From the NCBI GenBank assembly GCA_034687125.1, contig JAQGBZ010000295.1:1-64000 (forward strand): a stretch of DNA of 64,000 nt, in the 5' to 3' direction. This document shows positions 1 to 11,400 of the stretch, piece by piece (position 1 is the stretch's first letter; every line of letters starts with the position of its first letter). Under the pieces are notes generated by a model. It searched no databases, was not told the DNA's origin, and saw nothing but the letters and a program-made list of their open reading frames with translations. The DNA is from Neelides folsomi. Its lineage: Eukaryota; Arthropoda; Collembola; Neelipleona; Neelidae. A program made the position numbers and the translations under genes.

Positions 1-74
1 ATTTATTTATATATATATATATATATTTATTTATATATATATATATATATTTATTTATATATATATATTTATTC
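1..74. repeat. AT-rich simple repeat (ATTTAT/TA runs)
   Basis: Tandem runs of TA dinucleotides broken by ATTT units fill the left edge of the window. This is low-complexity sequence with no coding potential. It lies on the 3' side of the minus-strand LINE-type ORF, so it could be the microsatellite tail of an old LINE insertion, but that is inference only. Confidence 0.85.
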
Positions 75-393
75 AAAAAGCAAAAATTTACAGGATGTGA
101 AAATATTATAATCTGCTAGAACTGCTAGATGAACCAGAGATCACGCTCCATGCTAACATAAGTAGTTCTCTCATCCCCAAAATTACCATTTGAATACAAT
201 TTGAATACATTCAGTAGAAAATTAAATAAATAATTATTAGCTCAATACAAAGAATCCAATAAAAGATTATAGATTATACAAATTGAGTGTTGATTTCACC
301 ATTTAAAAACATTTAGTTCAAATAAAAATTAGATTCAATACAAATAAGTTTTTGTTTATCTATTTAAAGATTAATTTAAGTTATGAAGAATTT

Positions 394-1146
394 TTAAATA
401 TAACCCATTTTAATTTTCCATTCCCTTTGTTGGAGTTTTGTGAGGTCGGGGCGCATAGTAAATGAAGGAGGAGATGGAGATTTTTTCATTATAACGTAAT
501 TATTTACAGCCTCAGATTGTATTTTAGAAATTGCAAATTTGATGCGGACCGGTCTTGAGATGTTTGAGTTGCCGGCAGGAGCTATTCCAATTCTTTCATA
601 TAAGGGGTATTTTTCGGCATTTGGGATGAGAGAAGAAAAGATTTTTTCGATGTTAGAGTTTTCTTCAATTCCGTAGAGAACGCTGCAGTTTTTCCTGGCA
701 TGTCTTTCACAATGTTCGATTATGAAGTCAATTAATTGCTGTTGATTTGGAGTTTTGTGTTGAGATTGAGTTAAGCCCATTTGCGAATCGTGAGCCGAAG
801 AACAAAATTTATTGGAATTTCCAACTTCCAATTCTTCTTTTACTGCACTCAATTTAGATTCAATAAATTTGATTTGCAATTGGCAATCATTAATAGAAAC
901 CTCATGTAAATTGACAGATTGTGTGATCACCTCATTTAAATTTGCTAACTGCAATAATCTAGGAGTCAGAAGATTGGTTTTTTCAATATTCTGCTCCATT
1001 CCTTGTTTGTGAATTTCTTTCCAATCCTTATTATTAATATCCATGGCTTCAAAAATCTCTTGGACTTTACTTTCAACATATTCTATAACTTTAGGGATAA
1101 TACAATCACAAACTTGTTTTAGTTGTATATAATTAAGTAAAGACAT
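394..1146 (-). CDS. LINE ORF1-type (L1 RRM-like) protein, orphan
   Basis: This is an unspliced 250-residue ORF. Residues about 1-110 are polar and likely coiled-coil (heptad-like Leu/Ile/Val). A compact domain follows: a basic stretch (ERHARKN) leading into a hydrophobic VLYGIEE strand, an RIG turn, an RPVRIKF strand and a final RPDLTKLQQREWK motif. That order is the RNA-binding RRM-like core of ORF1 proteins from non-LTR retrotransposons. ORF1p binds element RNA as a chaperone. No reverse transcriptase or endonuclease ORF follows; the element stops about 390 bp before the window edge in AT repeat. The frame is open, so this is either a young 3'-truncated LINE copy or a standalone co-opted ORF1 gene. 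The family call rests on motif order and the element family is unresolved. Confidence 0.55.
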   Translation of the reverse strand: MSLLNYIQLKQVCDCIIPKVIEYVESKVQEIFEAMDINNKDWKEIHKQGMEQNIEKTNLLTPRLLQLANLNEVITQSVNLHEVSINDCQLQIKFIESKLSAVKEELEVGNSNKFCSSAHDSQMGLTQSQHKTPNQQQLIDFIIEHCERHARKNCSVLYGIEENSNIEKIFSSLIPNAEKYPLYERIGIAPAGNSNISRPVRIKFAISKIQSEAVNNYVIMKKSPSPPSFTMRPDLTKLQQREWKIKMGYI

Positions 1147-2518
1147 AGTGAAATTTTAATTAAAATCAATTTCAATAGTGCAAGTAAATGGCTATGTTGT
1201 GGATGCTTTGATCATGTGTATGGTATATTGAATAATAGCTACTGTGTCGGGTGCAATTAACTCACAATTGCTTATGTATTATGTCACACGTTTATTAAAG
1301 AATCTTATTTTTGATTTTCTGACCTTTTATGAGGAAAGAGAAATATGAACGCTTCTCGGTGTGTTTGGGCTCGGACTGCATCGACTGTAACAATTCAACA
1401 AAATATATTCTCCAATCATTTCCTAATTACTCTCGAACTTGAAGGCATAAACTCCGTTTTCCGAGATGTTTGAAGCCATTTGTTTAGATCTCTACTTTGT
1501 GCTCAAAATCAATTCAACTATTAATTGAAATTTATTGTCTTCCACATCTCCAGAATTCCACGCATTTTATTCAACAATAAGGTGCATAATATTATTTAAA
1601 TATGTAAGTAAATATGTTATGTATATACTTACATAACTTTTGATTGTGCATATACCTATACAATTATGTTGAGTCAAATTAATTTTGTGGAAATATGATT
1701 GTTTGTGTTAAAAGATGAAAGCGTAATCCACATTTGTTTAATTTATGTAAATAAATGTGAGACTTTTGTCTTTGAAATGCCATAAATTATATAAAGTTCC
1801 ATAAGGGCCAAGGTGTCATGTTGTGGAGAGATCAGTCTTGGCCCGTCTTTTCCCTTGTTGTCGCTCCCTGCTGTATCGCCGGAGCTCTGCCCCAAAGTTC
1901 TTTCAAAATTGATTCTTTGACTGAGCCTTCGCTCATTTCATTTCACTGATGCAGCTCATTTATTAGATAGAGAATATAACTATTTTAATAAATAAAGACA
2001 ATTAATAAATATTCAACCAAGAAAGCAGGTAAGAAATGTTTCCCCCAGCCTAACACCAATCTAATTGTTGAACTGGAATGTGTTTCATTGGCGGTCAATA
2101 TAAATCCCATTTCATTCTTCATCTTCTTCTTGAATGAAGAAAGTGAAGAGATCTTATATAGTCTCTTATAAGTGTTATATCTATTATAAAATTGTAACAT
2201 TTCTGCTCACCTTCCACTTTTCAAATCCATTAAAGAAGGGATTACTTACTCTCAACTTAATTCTTATTTCCTTTTCATTTCTTCCTTCCAAACATTGATT
2301 TTCAAATTGGTCCTTAAACCAAAGAAAAAAATATTTCTTTCTCCATGAAAGATCTGTCAATTTGGTGAATATTTTCATATATTAGTTATTTGTAATAATT
2401 ATATAAAACAATTCATGTATGCCCCATATCAGGCTATTTGTTTACTTATTATAACTTTGAATGTAATAAAAATTAAAATTAGTGTTAAATAACCCATTCC
2501 AAATTATTGACATTAAAG
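1147..2518. other. AT-rich intergenic stretch with one GC-richer patch
   Basis: Mostly AT-rich sequence without a supported gene. Positions 1790-1960 are noticeably richer in GC and contain a 43-codon ORF from 1818 (plus strand) with a short hydrophobic segment near its start. It has no homolog I recognise and no clear splice context, so I do not call it a gene. It could be an upstream exon or promoter of the next locus. Confidence 0.5.
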
Positions 2519-2902
2519 GAGTCGGCCGTGTTCCGAAGGGCGAGAATTTGTGTTATGCTGATAGTCAATTATGTATTGTTTTATTAACTACCTTTCATAA
2601 TTATATTTATTCTTTACTTCAACAGTATTTTTAAAGAAACTCTGGCCAAATACCATCACCATCTCAAAGCAAAATCACATCACAATTTTACCAATGAACA
2701 AATCTTAGAAGCACTGAAACGATCCTCTCTCATCGAATGTAAGTTTAAATGAGGAAATTTTAATTTTTTGTAATTCCTCACATCTTAAAATTGAGTTAAT
2801 TATAATTTGTAATAATTTTCATTTGAGGTTTAAGAAGATGAGTCTGACGTGGGAAGTGAGCGAGCTCAAGTGATGTTATGGGCTGCATTGGAAGTCGACT
2901 GA
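2519..2902 (+). CDS. Possible spliced ORF ending inside the FRS2 start region
   Basis: A fully open 113-nt exon (2626-2738) has a good acceptor (TTCAACAG) and donor (GTAAGT). Its open frame is 37 codons and protein-like, charged and helical. It joins in phase to 2838-2902 through the acceptor at 2836-2837, giving 21 more codons and a TGA at 2900-2902. On the upstream side, a donor at 2550 closes a short in-phase piece beginning about 2519. The start lies further upstream and was not found, and I do not recognise the protein. Its last 25 nt overlap the FRS2-like ATG in another frame. It may be the 3' end of a separate gene, an overlapping upstream ORF on the FRS2 transcript, or chance; the exon 2626-2738 may simply be 5' UTR. 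Confidence 0.3.
2838..2873 (+). other. Short upstream ORF before FRS2-like start
   Basis: An ATG at 2838 opens an 11-codon ORF whose TGA (2871-2873) overlaps the next ATG (2873-2875) as TGATG. That second ATG reads nine codons and stops at 2900-2902, in the frame of the possible spliced ORF described separately. The FRS2-like ATG follows at 2878. If all lie on one mRNA, they would be expected to restrain initiation at the main start. The coordinates are directly visible; the regulatory role is inference. Confidence 0.45.
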
Positions 2903-3780
2903 CAGACGTAGTCAGGCGGTCAAATCGAGGGACCCAGAACTTATTTTCTGTCCTCAATGTCGATGAAATGGGGCGGCACATTTCTCCAGGGAAGCTGGAA
3001 GTGACGGAAACGGATTTAGTTCTTCACATCCGGGGGAAAGCTCCGCTCACCTGGCCACTTCGGTGTCTCCGCCGGTACGGATACGAGGAGGATCTCTTTT
3101 CCTTCGAGTCGGGCCGAAGATGTCCCACCGGAGCGGGGATCTACGCATTCAAATGCGGACACGCTCAAGCTCTCTTCAATCTCCTCCAAGCGAGGATCCA
3201 AGGGAATTCCGTCGTCCTCCTTCCCAACTCAACCTCCCCCCTCTCGCTCTCAACAAACCCGCCGCTGTCCGACTATGTCAACATTACGGAGGATCGGGGC
3301 GACCCGGGTGGTTCCGGTCCTCGGACCCAGCCGCTCTACATCAATGTGGAAAACGACCGGCAGTCTCCACTCAAACCCCATCGTGTCTCGAATGGAATGA
3401 ACGGGCGAAGGGTTCAGGAATCGGTCTACCAAAACTGCGGCGGTCTCCCGGAGAGGAATTACGGAAACGTGGAGCACAACATCGGCTCGGCCCATTGTGT
3501 GGAAGTGAACTACGCCGAACTGGACCTGGAGATCGAGAGGGATCTGGCCGAGAGAACGGAAGAGAAAAGCCATTTGCTCCCGAGACAATCCACCCTGAGT
3601 GATCAGGAAACACCGCCCTCGACCCTCGACCTCCCCAACGGAGAACTCGGCTATGCGACGATTGATTTTGATCGGACGGCCGCCCTCAGTGTGGTCGCCA
3701 CGAGGTCGAAAATGAAGCTAGACATTAATGGCGATGACACGACGACCAGAAGGACGAGACATAATTCGACAGCTCTCTGA
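2878..3780 (+). CDS. FRS2: FRS2/FRS3-type FGF receptor docking protein
   Basis: This single 300-residue coding exon is a membrane-anchored adaptor linking FGF/neurotrophin receptors to Ras-MAPK. The start MGCIGS gives an N-myristoylation glycine, as in FRS2. A PTB (IRS-type) domain spans about residues 20-110 with hallmark LRRYGY and FSFESGRRC motifs. The tail carries four Tyr-x-Asn Grb2-type sites (Y133, Y154, Y184, Y195), then two SHP2-type sites: Y212 (NYAELDLE, matching the vertebrate NYIQVDLE site) and Y259 (YATIDFDRTAA, matching YAVIDIERTAA). The C-terminus TRRTRHNSTAL matches the vertebrate FRS2 end. Vertebrate FRS2 is about 500 residues, so this is a shortened but functionally complete layout. 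The orthology call is firm. The start at 2878 is fixed by the myristoylation motif; two upstream ATGs precede it. No downstream exon is needed. Confidence 0.95.
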   Translation: MGCIGSRLTDVVRRSNRGTQNLFSVLNVDEMGRHISPGKLEVTETDLVLHIRGKAPLTWPLRCLRRYGYEEDLFSFESGRRCPTGAGIYAFKCGHAQALFNLLQARIQGNSVVLLPNSTSPLSLSTNPPLSDYVNITEDRGDPGGSGPRTQPLYINVENDRQSPLKPHRVSNGMNGRRVQESVYQNCGGLPERNYGNVEHNIGSAHCVEVNYAELDLEIERDLAERTEEKSHLLPRQSTLSDQETPPSTLDLPNGELGYATIDFDRTAALSVVATRSKMKLDINGDDTTTRRTRHNSTAL

Positions 3781-6555
3781 TCATCACCCTCATAGTTCAT
3801 AATACGTAATACATCATTTAAAATTAATTTTTATATATTATTGTTATTATAGATTCATCAATCCTAATATACGATATATTTTTATATGTGCGTTGACCCT
3901 TGATATATTTAATTTCACAATATTGAGATATTCTTGTTTTCACCATTCTCTTTGATCTGTAATTATGAGAGTGTCTTTATAAATAGTGTTAGTGCTCATG
4001 TTGAGTTCAAAACCCGTCTTAGATATCTTGATAAAAGTCATTCATAGTTCATTTAAAGTTAACTGTAATTTTAATAATTGTAAACGAGGATTCTCGGACT
4101 GTTAATAATAGTTATTTATTATAAGACTCAATGTCAGATAGGGAATTAAAAAGTATTTTATTAGATACTAAATTTATCTATTGTCATTATTACCGAGATT
4201 TTTATATAAATAATTACATATTATGTATTTATAACAAAGTTATTGTTGGTTATCGTTAAACTTTACAAGCTTGACTATTAGACAATTTCCCTCTATTTGA
4301 GGATATTTACCAAATTAAGAGGAATTGTCTCTGTTTAGTCTTTTAGCACAAAACGCAACAATGAAGTCCGATGCCGGCCTAAATTCGATATTAGGTAGAT
4401 AGACGCAGAGAATGCAATCTGTGCATGTCTTATAGCGCCTCAGCATTATACAATTAGATAAATATTAAAGCCAGCAATGTAGAAGATAATGCTGTTCATC
4501 GTTAAATGCTGATAATATATGCAAACGCGGGTTAAACGTGTCTCTGCATGTTAATTATTGTTAATCTGTCACAAAGTCTGAGCGAGAGATCATTTGGTTT
4601 ATTTTAATTTTTTAAATTCCCTAAGTCGACTTTCTATTCAAACCAACGGGGAAGATTGAAACTAATTTGAATATTTATTGTGTTCAATATATAACAGTTA
4701 CCAATATTTAGTTTTGCAATTATAAGAAGGAATATTTAGCAATTAGTTTATTATCAATAAAGTCATGTTATATTTATACGGTTGCATTTATATTTAAAAT
4801 TATTAATTGATAAATATAACCTTTTATTACCATTTAACTTTTCTCAATGTCAGTGATAACGTGATAATTTGATTAAGATAAGTATATATTCAATATCCCT
4901 ATGATGGATATTAATGGTAATCGTGTATTCTAAAGCATCATGTATTTAATACCAAGTAAACTAAAAGTTAATGATTTACGATTAGCCCTTGAATATAATT
5001 GTTTAGAATCGAAAATAATGCTAAATGTCAAATAGCAGATTATGTGAATATGCCTATAAGCGCTAAATTTTACATTAAACTTACCATACAATAAAAGGGA
5101 GATATTCTTCAAACCCATAACATTAACTATTGATGCAATATTGCAAATAATATGCGTACAATATTTAATGTTGTTTGCTTTTGTTATGTAGATACCTATA
5201 CCTGCATACATAACATATGCATATTGATACATGACATACGAAACCCTATAAGGAATAAATTTATTCTACTACTGTTATTAATGCAATACAATCTAGTAAA
5301 CTCATTATTCATTATCATTATCGTTTTAATTGAATAGGTTACACACTTGTTTGAATACTTGTCGATACACCACATGTAATGCATACTCAATATCAACGCA
5401 ATACATTTACAATATTCTTTACTAAATACTAATAATTATAGTATAAGTATTACAACATTTCGTTGGTCATTTTAACTAGATATGAGTACTATATATTATT
5501 CCGATGTATGTACATTAATATTTTTTTTTTGTAATTTGTTTAATGCATAGAATTTATAATGTTTAAGCGATGCATTCGTTCGGTGGTTTTATATTTGTAA
5601 ATTTGCAGGAGCAACATTGTAAAAATTATAATCATTCGCTTATACCTGAATAATGTCACTGGCAGTATAATTTGCATAAAATTTTCTATCTTTAGTTGCA
5701 AATGAGTTTGCTTATCGCTCTTTTATATTCCAAATGAAATTCAAAGGTTAAAATTTGGAGCTGGAGTAAAAATGTTTGCCAAGGTGATTCGCATTGTATA
5801 ATAATAACAATAAGCTTACGTACATATTTCAGACTATTATTTATTCTGTTCAATAATTCACTCCGAAATAATTAATTCCATTTCTTTCCCTTCAATAATT
5901 TGCCGCTTCTTTATAAGGTACGTGTATTAATTTCATGCTAAATATTAACATATTAGAATTCAAACAAATAAGATAATTAAGTTACACATTTTGTGATTTT
6001 GAATTGGTTAAGTATGCACAACACCTTTTAATTTATTTTTCATCATTAATACCCTGTTGAACCCTAATTAATCGATCATGTGAGAATAATTCATTCATGA
6101 GTTAATGCATACATGTGGAAATAATCCAAAATATATTATGCATACATTTTTGCCAAATCTATCAAATATTTTTTGCAATGTCAGGAATTGCACTTTGATT
6201 AGCTAAGAATAAGATTTAATTATTAATATAACTATGTATGGAACGCACATGTATAGTTGTTTTTAACTATATATTTGACATATATTTATGAATGTTTGTA
6301 TAGAATATTGAAGTTCTTTGTTTATTATTATTAATCCTATATATTTATCGTTCAATTCATTTGTTTTCATATTTGATTTGCCAATTGTGGAATAATTTTA
6401 TCAAATCATGATAATACCAGATAAGTTCCACCAAATGGGCAAACCAATTGTAACGTTAAGTTAAGTTCAATTTAATTAAATTCATCGTTTGATATTTTTT
6501 CTATTTTGTTCATTTTGATGGAATGAATTGAAGCGCCTTTGTTGAAAGTTGATTG
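3781..6555. other. AT-rich intergenic region
   Basis: AT-rich sequence with only short chance ORFs. I see no coding exon, RNA gene or element with recognisable ends. The start of this stretch is presumably the FRS2-like 3' UTR. Confidence 0.6.
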
Positions 6556-7190
6556 TGAATTGAGTGAACAATGAACATGCCGGGATTTTTCTCCTCCTCC
6601 ACCGTATCATAAGGATGGAGAGAAGGGGTTTTGCCCTCTCAAGTACCCTGCCCCATTCTTTGCCCCAAGACGGGGGGTATAAAACTTGGGTCATGTTTGT
6701 GGCGTTTGCCGGGGTGCGCGGAGCAGGTTTCCCACAAGATTCGTTTCCTGGTGTTGGGTCCGTCGCACAACTTCCGTCGTCTCCCCTTCCCCCTCACATT
6801 CTCCCTAATTTAAAAACTCAAAGCCATCCCGATTACATTTGTCACGAGTTATTATTTTAACCGTCCTCGCTGGTTCTTCGGGAGGACCCTTCCGCCTCCA
6901 AAAATCGCCCTGCCGATCTCGACCCTGTGTAGGGGTCATGGTAGGCAAATATCTTACCAAGTAAGTGCCCCCCCAAAACACCAACAACACCTAAACGTAT
7001 CCAGTCCCAAAATGTTGTCCGATTCAAAAAGGTTGTCCAAATTGGGAATTGAGCGACGTCCTTGTCTCGTCTTCGATTTCGACAGCCCCATGACCTTTAC
7101 ACTCGAGAGGATAAAAATGGTCATGGGATTGGCAAATCGCAATTGTTCACTTGATCGTCTTCTTTGGGGTCGTTTGTGATCACTTGGTTC
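6556..7190. promoter_or_regulatory. GC-rich island, possible TMEM131 promoter / 5' exon
   Basis: About 600 bp are much richer in G+C and CpG than the flanks. A consensus donor follows at 6961 (ACCAA|GTAAGTG). Joining it to the acceptor at about 8373-8374, upstream of the TMEM131 coding start, would give a non-coding 5' exon holding a short upstream ORF (ATG at 6938). Several overlapping ORFs exist on both strands, none recognisable, as expected in GC-rich low-stop sequence. I read it as a promoter-proximal or 5' UTR region of the gene to the right. This is inference from composition and one splice signal. Confidence 0.35.
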
Positions 7191-8373
7191 AAACCTGGTT
7201 TCCACAATGTTCAACAGCTCAATTTGCTCAATTGTAAAATATATAAATACGTTTTAATGATCGGATTAATTGTTTCCTTTTCAAGTTTATTAAATTATCG
7301 TTCATTCCTGCACTTTGGGTGCAATGGGAAAAATGTCGGAGGAACCGAGAGACATTTGCCTTTAATCGAAACTTGATAAAACTTTCTAGAAGATTACATG
7401 AGATATTTTTTTAATTAATTGAGCAAATGATGGGATTTTTTCCGAACATGTTTCCCATTTCATTGTTAAAGAACGAGATTTGCCAACATGATCAAACATG
7501 AATTTGTCTCTTATTCAAATCATTATATAAAATAATAAAAGTCATATGAGTTTACAAAATTTCTTTTTTTATTTAACCCTCCTACTTCCTACAAACTTCT
7601 ACTAAAAACAAAAATATTAACTATTTAAACTTATATGTATTTCAATTTTCATTCATTTTTAAAAGGCTATTTGTTTTTAAATCTTGTATGACATTTGGAG
7701 TCATTTTATCCTTTGTTTTTATTTAACATTACATGCAGTCCACTATGGTTTCAATTTACAATTTGTTTTATCTTTATATGCAGTCCATTATGGTTTCAAT
7801 TTACATTTTATTTGTTTACATTTAAAACCCTCTTATATTAACTATTAAATACTCCATTGGTTTTAATTCCTTAAAACAATAATAGATAATATTACTTTTT
7901 ATTTTTCAATACATAGGTCATAGTTTTATTATTTTTAATAGTTGAAGTTAAAATGGGTTAAAGTTATTTATTGTATTTGATTAATGATTTAAATAATTTA
8001 TTTAAAAACAGTCTTTTATGCATTAAATTTATATTTTCCATTTAACATAATATTATTGCGTATATGTGACAATTTATCAGGGGCGAATAAATTACCATGG
8101 TTTTTATAAATGAAACATAACAACCAAAAGACGAGGAATTTTCCTTTCCAAAATCGAAAAGTTCTCTCGGGCTCTCAGAATATTTTGGGATAATTTAATT
8201 GAGTTATTAATTAGTATTGCAATGTTGTACACATTTTAATTGGAAATCTCTATTACCACTGTTGTGTTTTAAATTAAAAGTAACAATTTATCGGAAACGT
8301 GACATCTACACCTTAATAATCTTGATACTGTGTCATGTGAGAAGAATTGACCAATTTTCTTTTTTTTCTTTTA
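7191..8373. other. AT-rich stretch, probable 5' intron of TMEM131
   Basis: No coding signal is seen. A pair of near-identical direct copies lies at 7733-7764 and 7778-7809. If the island upstream is a first exon, this is the first intron, ending at the pyrimidine-rich acceptor near 8374. Confidence 0.45.
7733..7809. repeat. Two-copy direct repeat, 45-bp period
   Basis: A block starting ATGCAGTCCACTATGG at 7733 recurs at 7778 with one C/T difference over the first 28 bases. The unit is about 32 bp with an AT-rich spacer. It is a small local duplication with no known function. Confidence 0.75.
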
Positions 8374-8495
8374 GGAGGAGACGGACTTGAAATTTAATGT
8401 GTAGCTTTAAAGCCAAGAAATTTGAGGAGGAGAAGCTGTTCTGTAAGAAGAACAACTTGGCTCCGTGTCCTCGGATAACGTTTAGTAGAGTTAAA

Positions 8496-11400
8496 ATGAC
8501 GTTTTTCAAAAGATGTTTAGTGGTTTTCTTCCTCCAGTTTGGGTGTCTCGCTCTTGATCACTCCACGAGAGGTCAGATTTAATGTTCCAATTTTAATAAT
8601 TTTTAATAATCATTCATTTATCATCAAAATGAAAGTATTTGAATGTAAATATTTCATTAGAGCTAATTATATTCTTTAAAATTTTTTATTATAGAATTGA
8701 CTTACGAGGAAGATCACATAAGGCTTATCGTTGGAAACCAATTCAATGCAAATTCTAAGTAAGTTCCAATTAGCAAAATCATCATTTTATTTAACCACTA
8801 TACATTAAGTTTTTTATGCTGCTGATGGAACTTGAAACTTAACCCACTTTCATTATATAATTTCAGATTAGAAAATCACATAGCTGAAGAAGAGAGTCAG
8901 CAATCTCCAAGTTCTGGATTATCTTTCCATCCGAACTTCTTAGACTTTAAAGATAGGTAATCAATCACTATTCATATAAGCATTCATATAAGCCTAATCT
9001 ATGTATTTATGTTTTTTAATTTAATTAATTTTAAAATTTTAATACTTGATTTTGAATTGTAGCCCAGTTGGGATTCCTCGCCTGGGCATAGTCAGGGTTG
9101 ATAACCGACTGAAAAATGAAGTGAAATTGATCTCGATATCGGGCAGTACAGTCCAATTCCACTCCTCATTTTTCGCAGACAAAGTAAAATTAATTTATCA
9201 TTTAATTAATGAATTTGATTGGTCCGTATTTAATCGCCCATACTTTTAAATTAGGTGGTTGGTCCAGGAGGGAATACGACCTTTGAAATCGTGTTTCTCA
9301 GTAGATCCGAAGGGCAAACAGAGGCCGATTTGTACATTCATACTTCAATGGGAATGTTCAAATACAATGTAAGTTATAATACTTAAAATATCACTCCAAA
9401 TGAAATTGCTAATAAACATGGCATTTGTGACATTTATTAAAATTTTGATTTCAGGTGAAGGGGTTTGGTTTACCAAATCCGTATCGGATGCGTCCGCTAA
9501 TCGGGGCTCGGATCCCAATGAACGGCAGCTACGAGCCTCTCATCACCATGCACAACCCTCACAAGAGACGGATCCAAGTGGTCGAGATGCTCTCAAGTTG
9601 GCCAGACTTTCAACTCAAACTCCCAGACGGAGTTGAAGAAGAAAGCGAAGGAGCCGCATGGGCCATCGAACCCTTCCAGACGAAACCGGTCATGAAGGGG
9701 AGTTTTCAAGGGAAGACGGAGGGAAACCATACGGGTTACATCAAGTAAGATTTCTTCCTCCAATTCCACAGTTTCTTTCCATCTGAACATAATGCTGGAT
9801 AAATGACATTATTTTCCTTAATGTATGGTATAATGAGTATGAAATTATAAAAAAAATATTTTTTGTAGGATCAAAGTGAATAACACGAAGACGAGCTCAG
9901 AATACCTACTAGTTCCGGTGGAAGTGCAAGTCAGCTCAGCGCCAGGCATATACTCACCCCAAGACTCTCTAGATTTTGGGATTATGGTGCGAACGGATAA
10001 ACCAAAAACCCTTTCTCTGTCTCTCATCAACGCTCAAGAAACTCCAATTAACATTAAAGTAAGGTCCAATTGAGATTAAAAATGTAATTAACAAATAGGT
10101 ATTAACAAATATGTAATTGAAATGAATTCTACCCAGGCTGTGTCAGTCAAAGGTGATGTGAATCCAGCTGTGAAGATTGAGTTTAGGCCAATCATGATTG
10201 AGCCTGACAGTGCAGCATCCACAGTCGTCGCTCTTGTGACATTTAATCGTAATTGTTATTTTTAATATATTATATGTGAAATTATTAATTGTGGATATAT
10301 ATAAGGAATGACAATGTAGTATGATTTGAATATTTATTTATATCTACATATATATATGTATTTTTATAATTTTATAGCTTCAGCTGCCCATAATTTAAAA
10401 TTCACTGCTGGTCTCATTGAAATTCGGAGTGAGTCAGGGAAGTTTATCAGCGTGCCGTTTCGAGCGAATATTTACCAAGGTGAACTGCAGTTTAATTCTT
10501 CGTCTCTTGGATTCTTCATCAATAGTGAGACTCTCTTACCACCGCGAAACTTCAGGTTTGAATATTCCCCCTTTACGATCTTTAAAAGTTTAAATTTTTT
10601 TTGGTAATTGGAACTAAATTTGTGGTGTTCTTGTAGTGTTCAAAACAACTTTCAAGTGACTATCGCAATTTACGAAGTGAGTGTGAGCCATCCTGATCTC
10701 GTTAAAATTGAGAACTTTAATGACTCCCACGTTCTTTCTCCTGGGAGGAAAAAGACCATCTTCAGCCTTCGAATTCAAAAGAGAAATGAGCTATGCGACC
10801 TGAGTCCTCCGGCAGAAGTGACCGTGAAAAGCAACATTACAAAACTCAAGTTACCTATCACCTGCTACGATGGAAAACTCAGCTTGGTAATTTTCAAAAT
10901 TAGAAGTTAATTTGTTTACCAGCATAGAATTAATTAATTGGGTTTTCTGTACTATAATGAGTTTTTTGTCATTTTAGCATTCATTGGAGGAAAATCACAT
11001 AGCTTTTGGGCGAATGGAGCTCTTCTCTTCACAAATCGAGTACTTTTCCGTTGAAAATAAAAACCCTATTGAGATTCGCCTCAAATCATGGGGAGCAAAT
11101 TGTTCTTGGAGTCACGTTGATCTCGTTGGAATGCAAAAGGGTGCCAAAGAGGATTTAGTGAAAATCAAGGATTTTGATAATATGAAGAAATCTGTAAGCT
11201 CCATCGAAAAAATATGATTTATTTCAGGATTTCAATTTTTTATCATTTTCCAGCTCTTTCTCCAACCTGGGCACATGGCGGTTTTCTCAATTGAAATTCG
11301 AAGACCATCGACTGAGGGGTTGTTTTATGGAGAGTCTTATGTTACTACAGATCATAATCAAACTCTTCGTGTGCCATTCAATTTTGCTGTTTCGAAGGGA

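Noticed and set aside
2184-2378. Two overlapping minus-strand ORFs of 64-71 codons
   Set aside because: AT-rich composition, no motif and no splice support; chance ORFs.
3016-3613. Several antisense and shifted ORFs of 60-179 codons over the FRS2-like gene
   Set aside because: They are low-stop shadows of a GC-rich exon. The FRS2 frame alone matches a family end to end.
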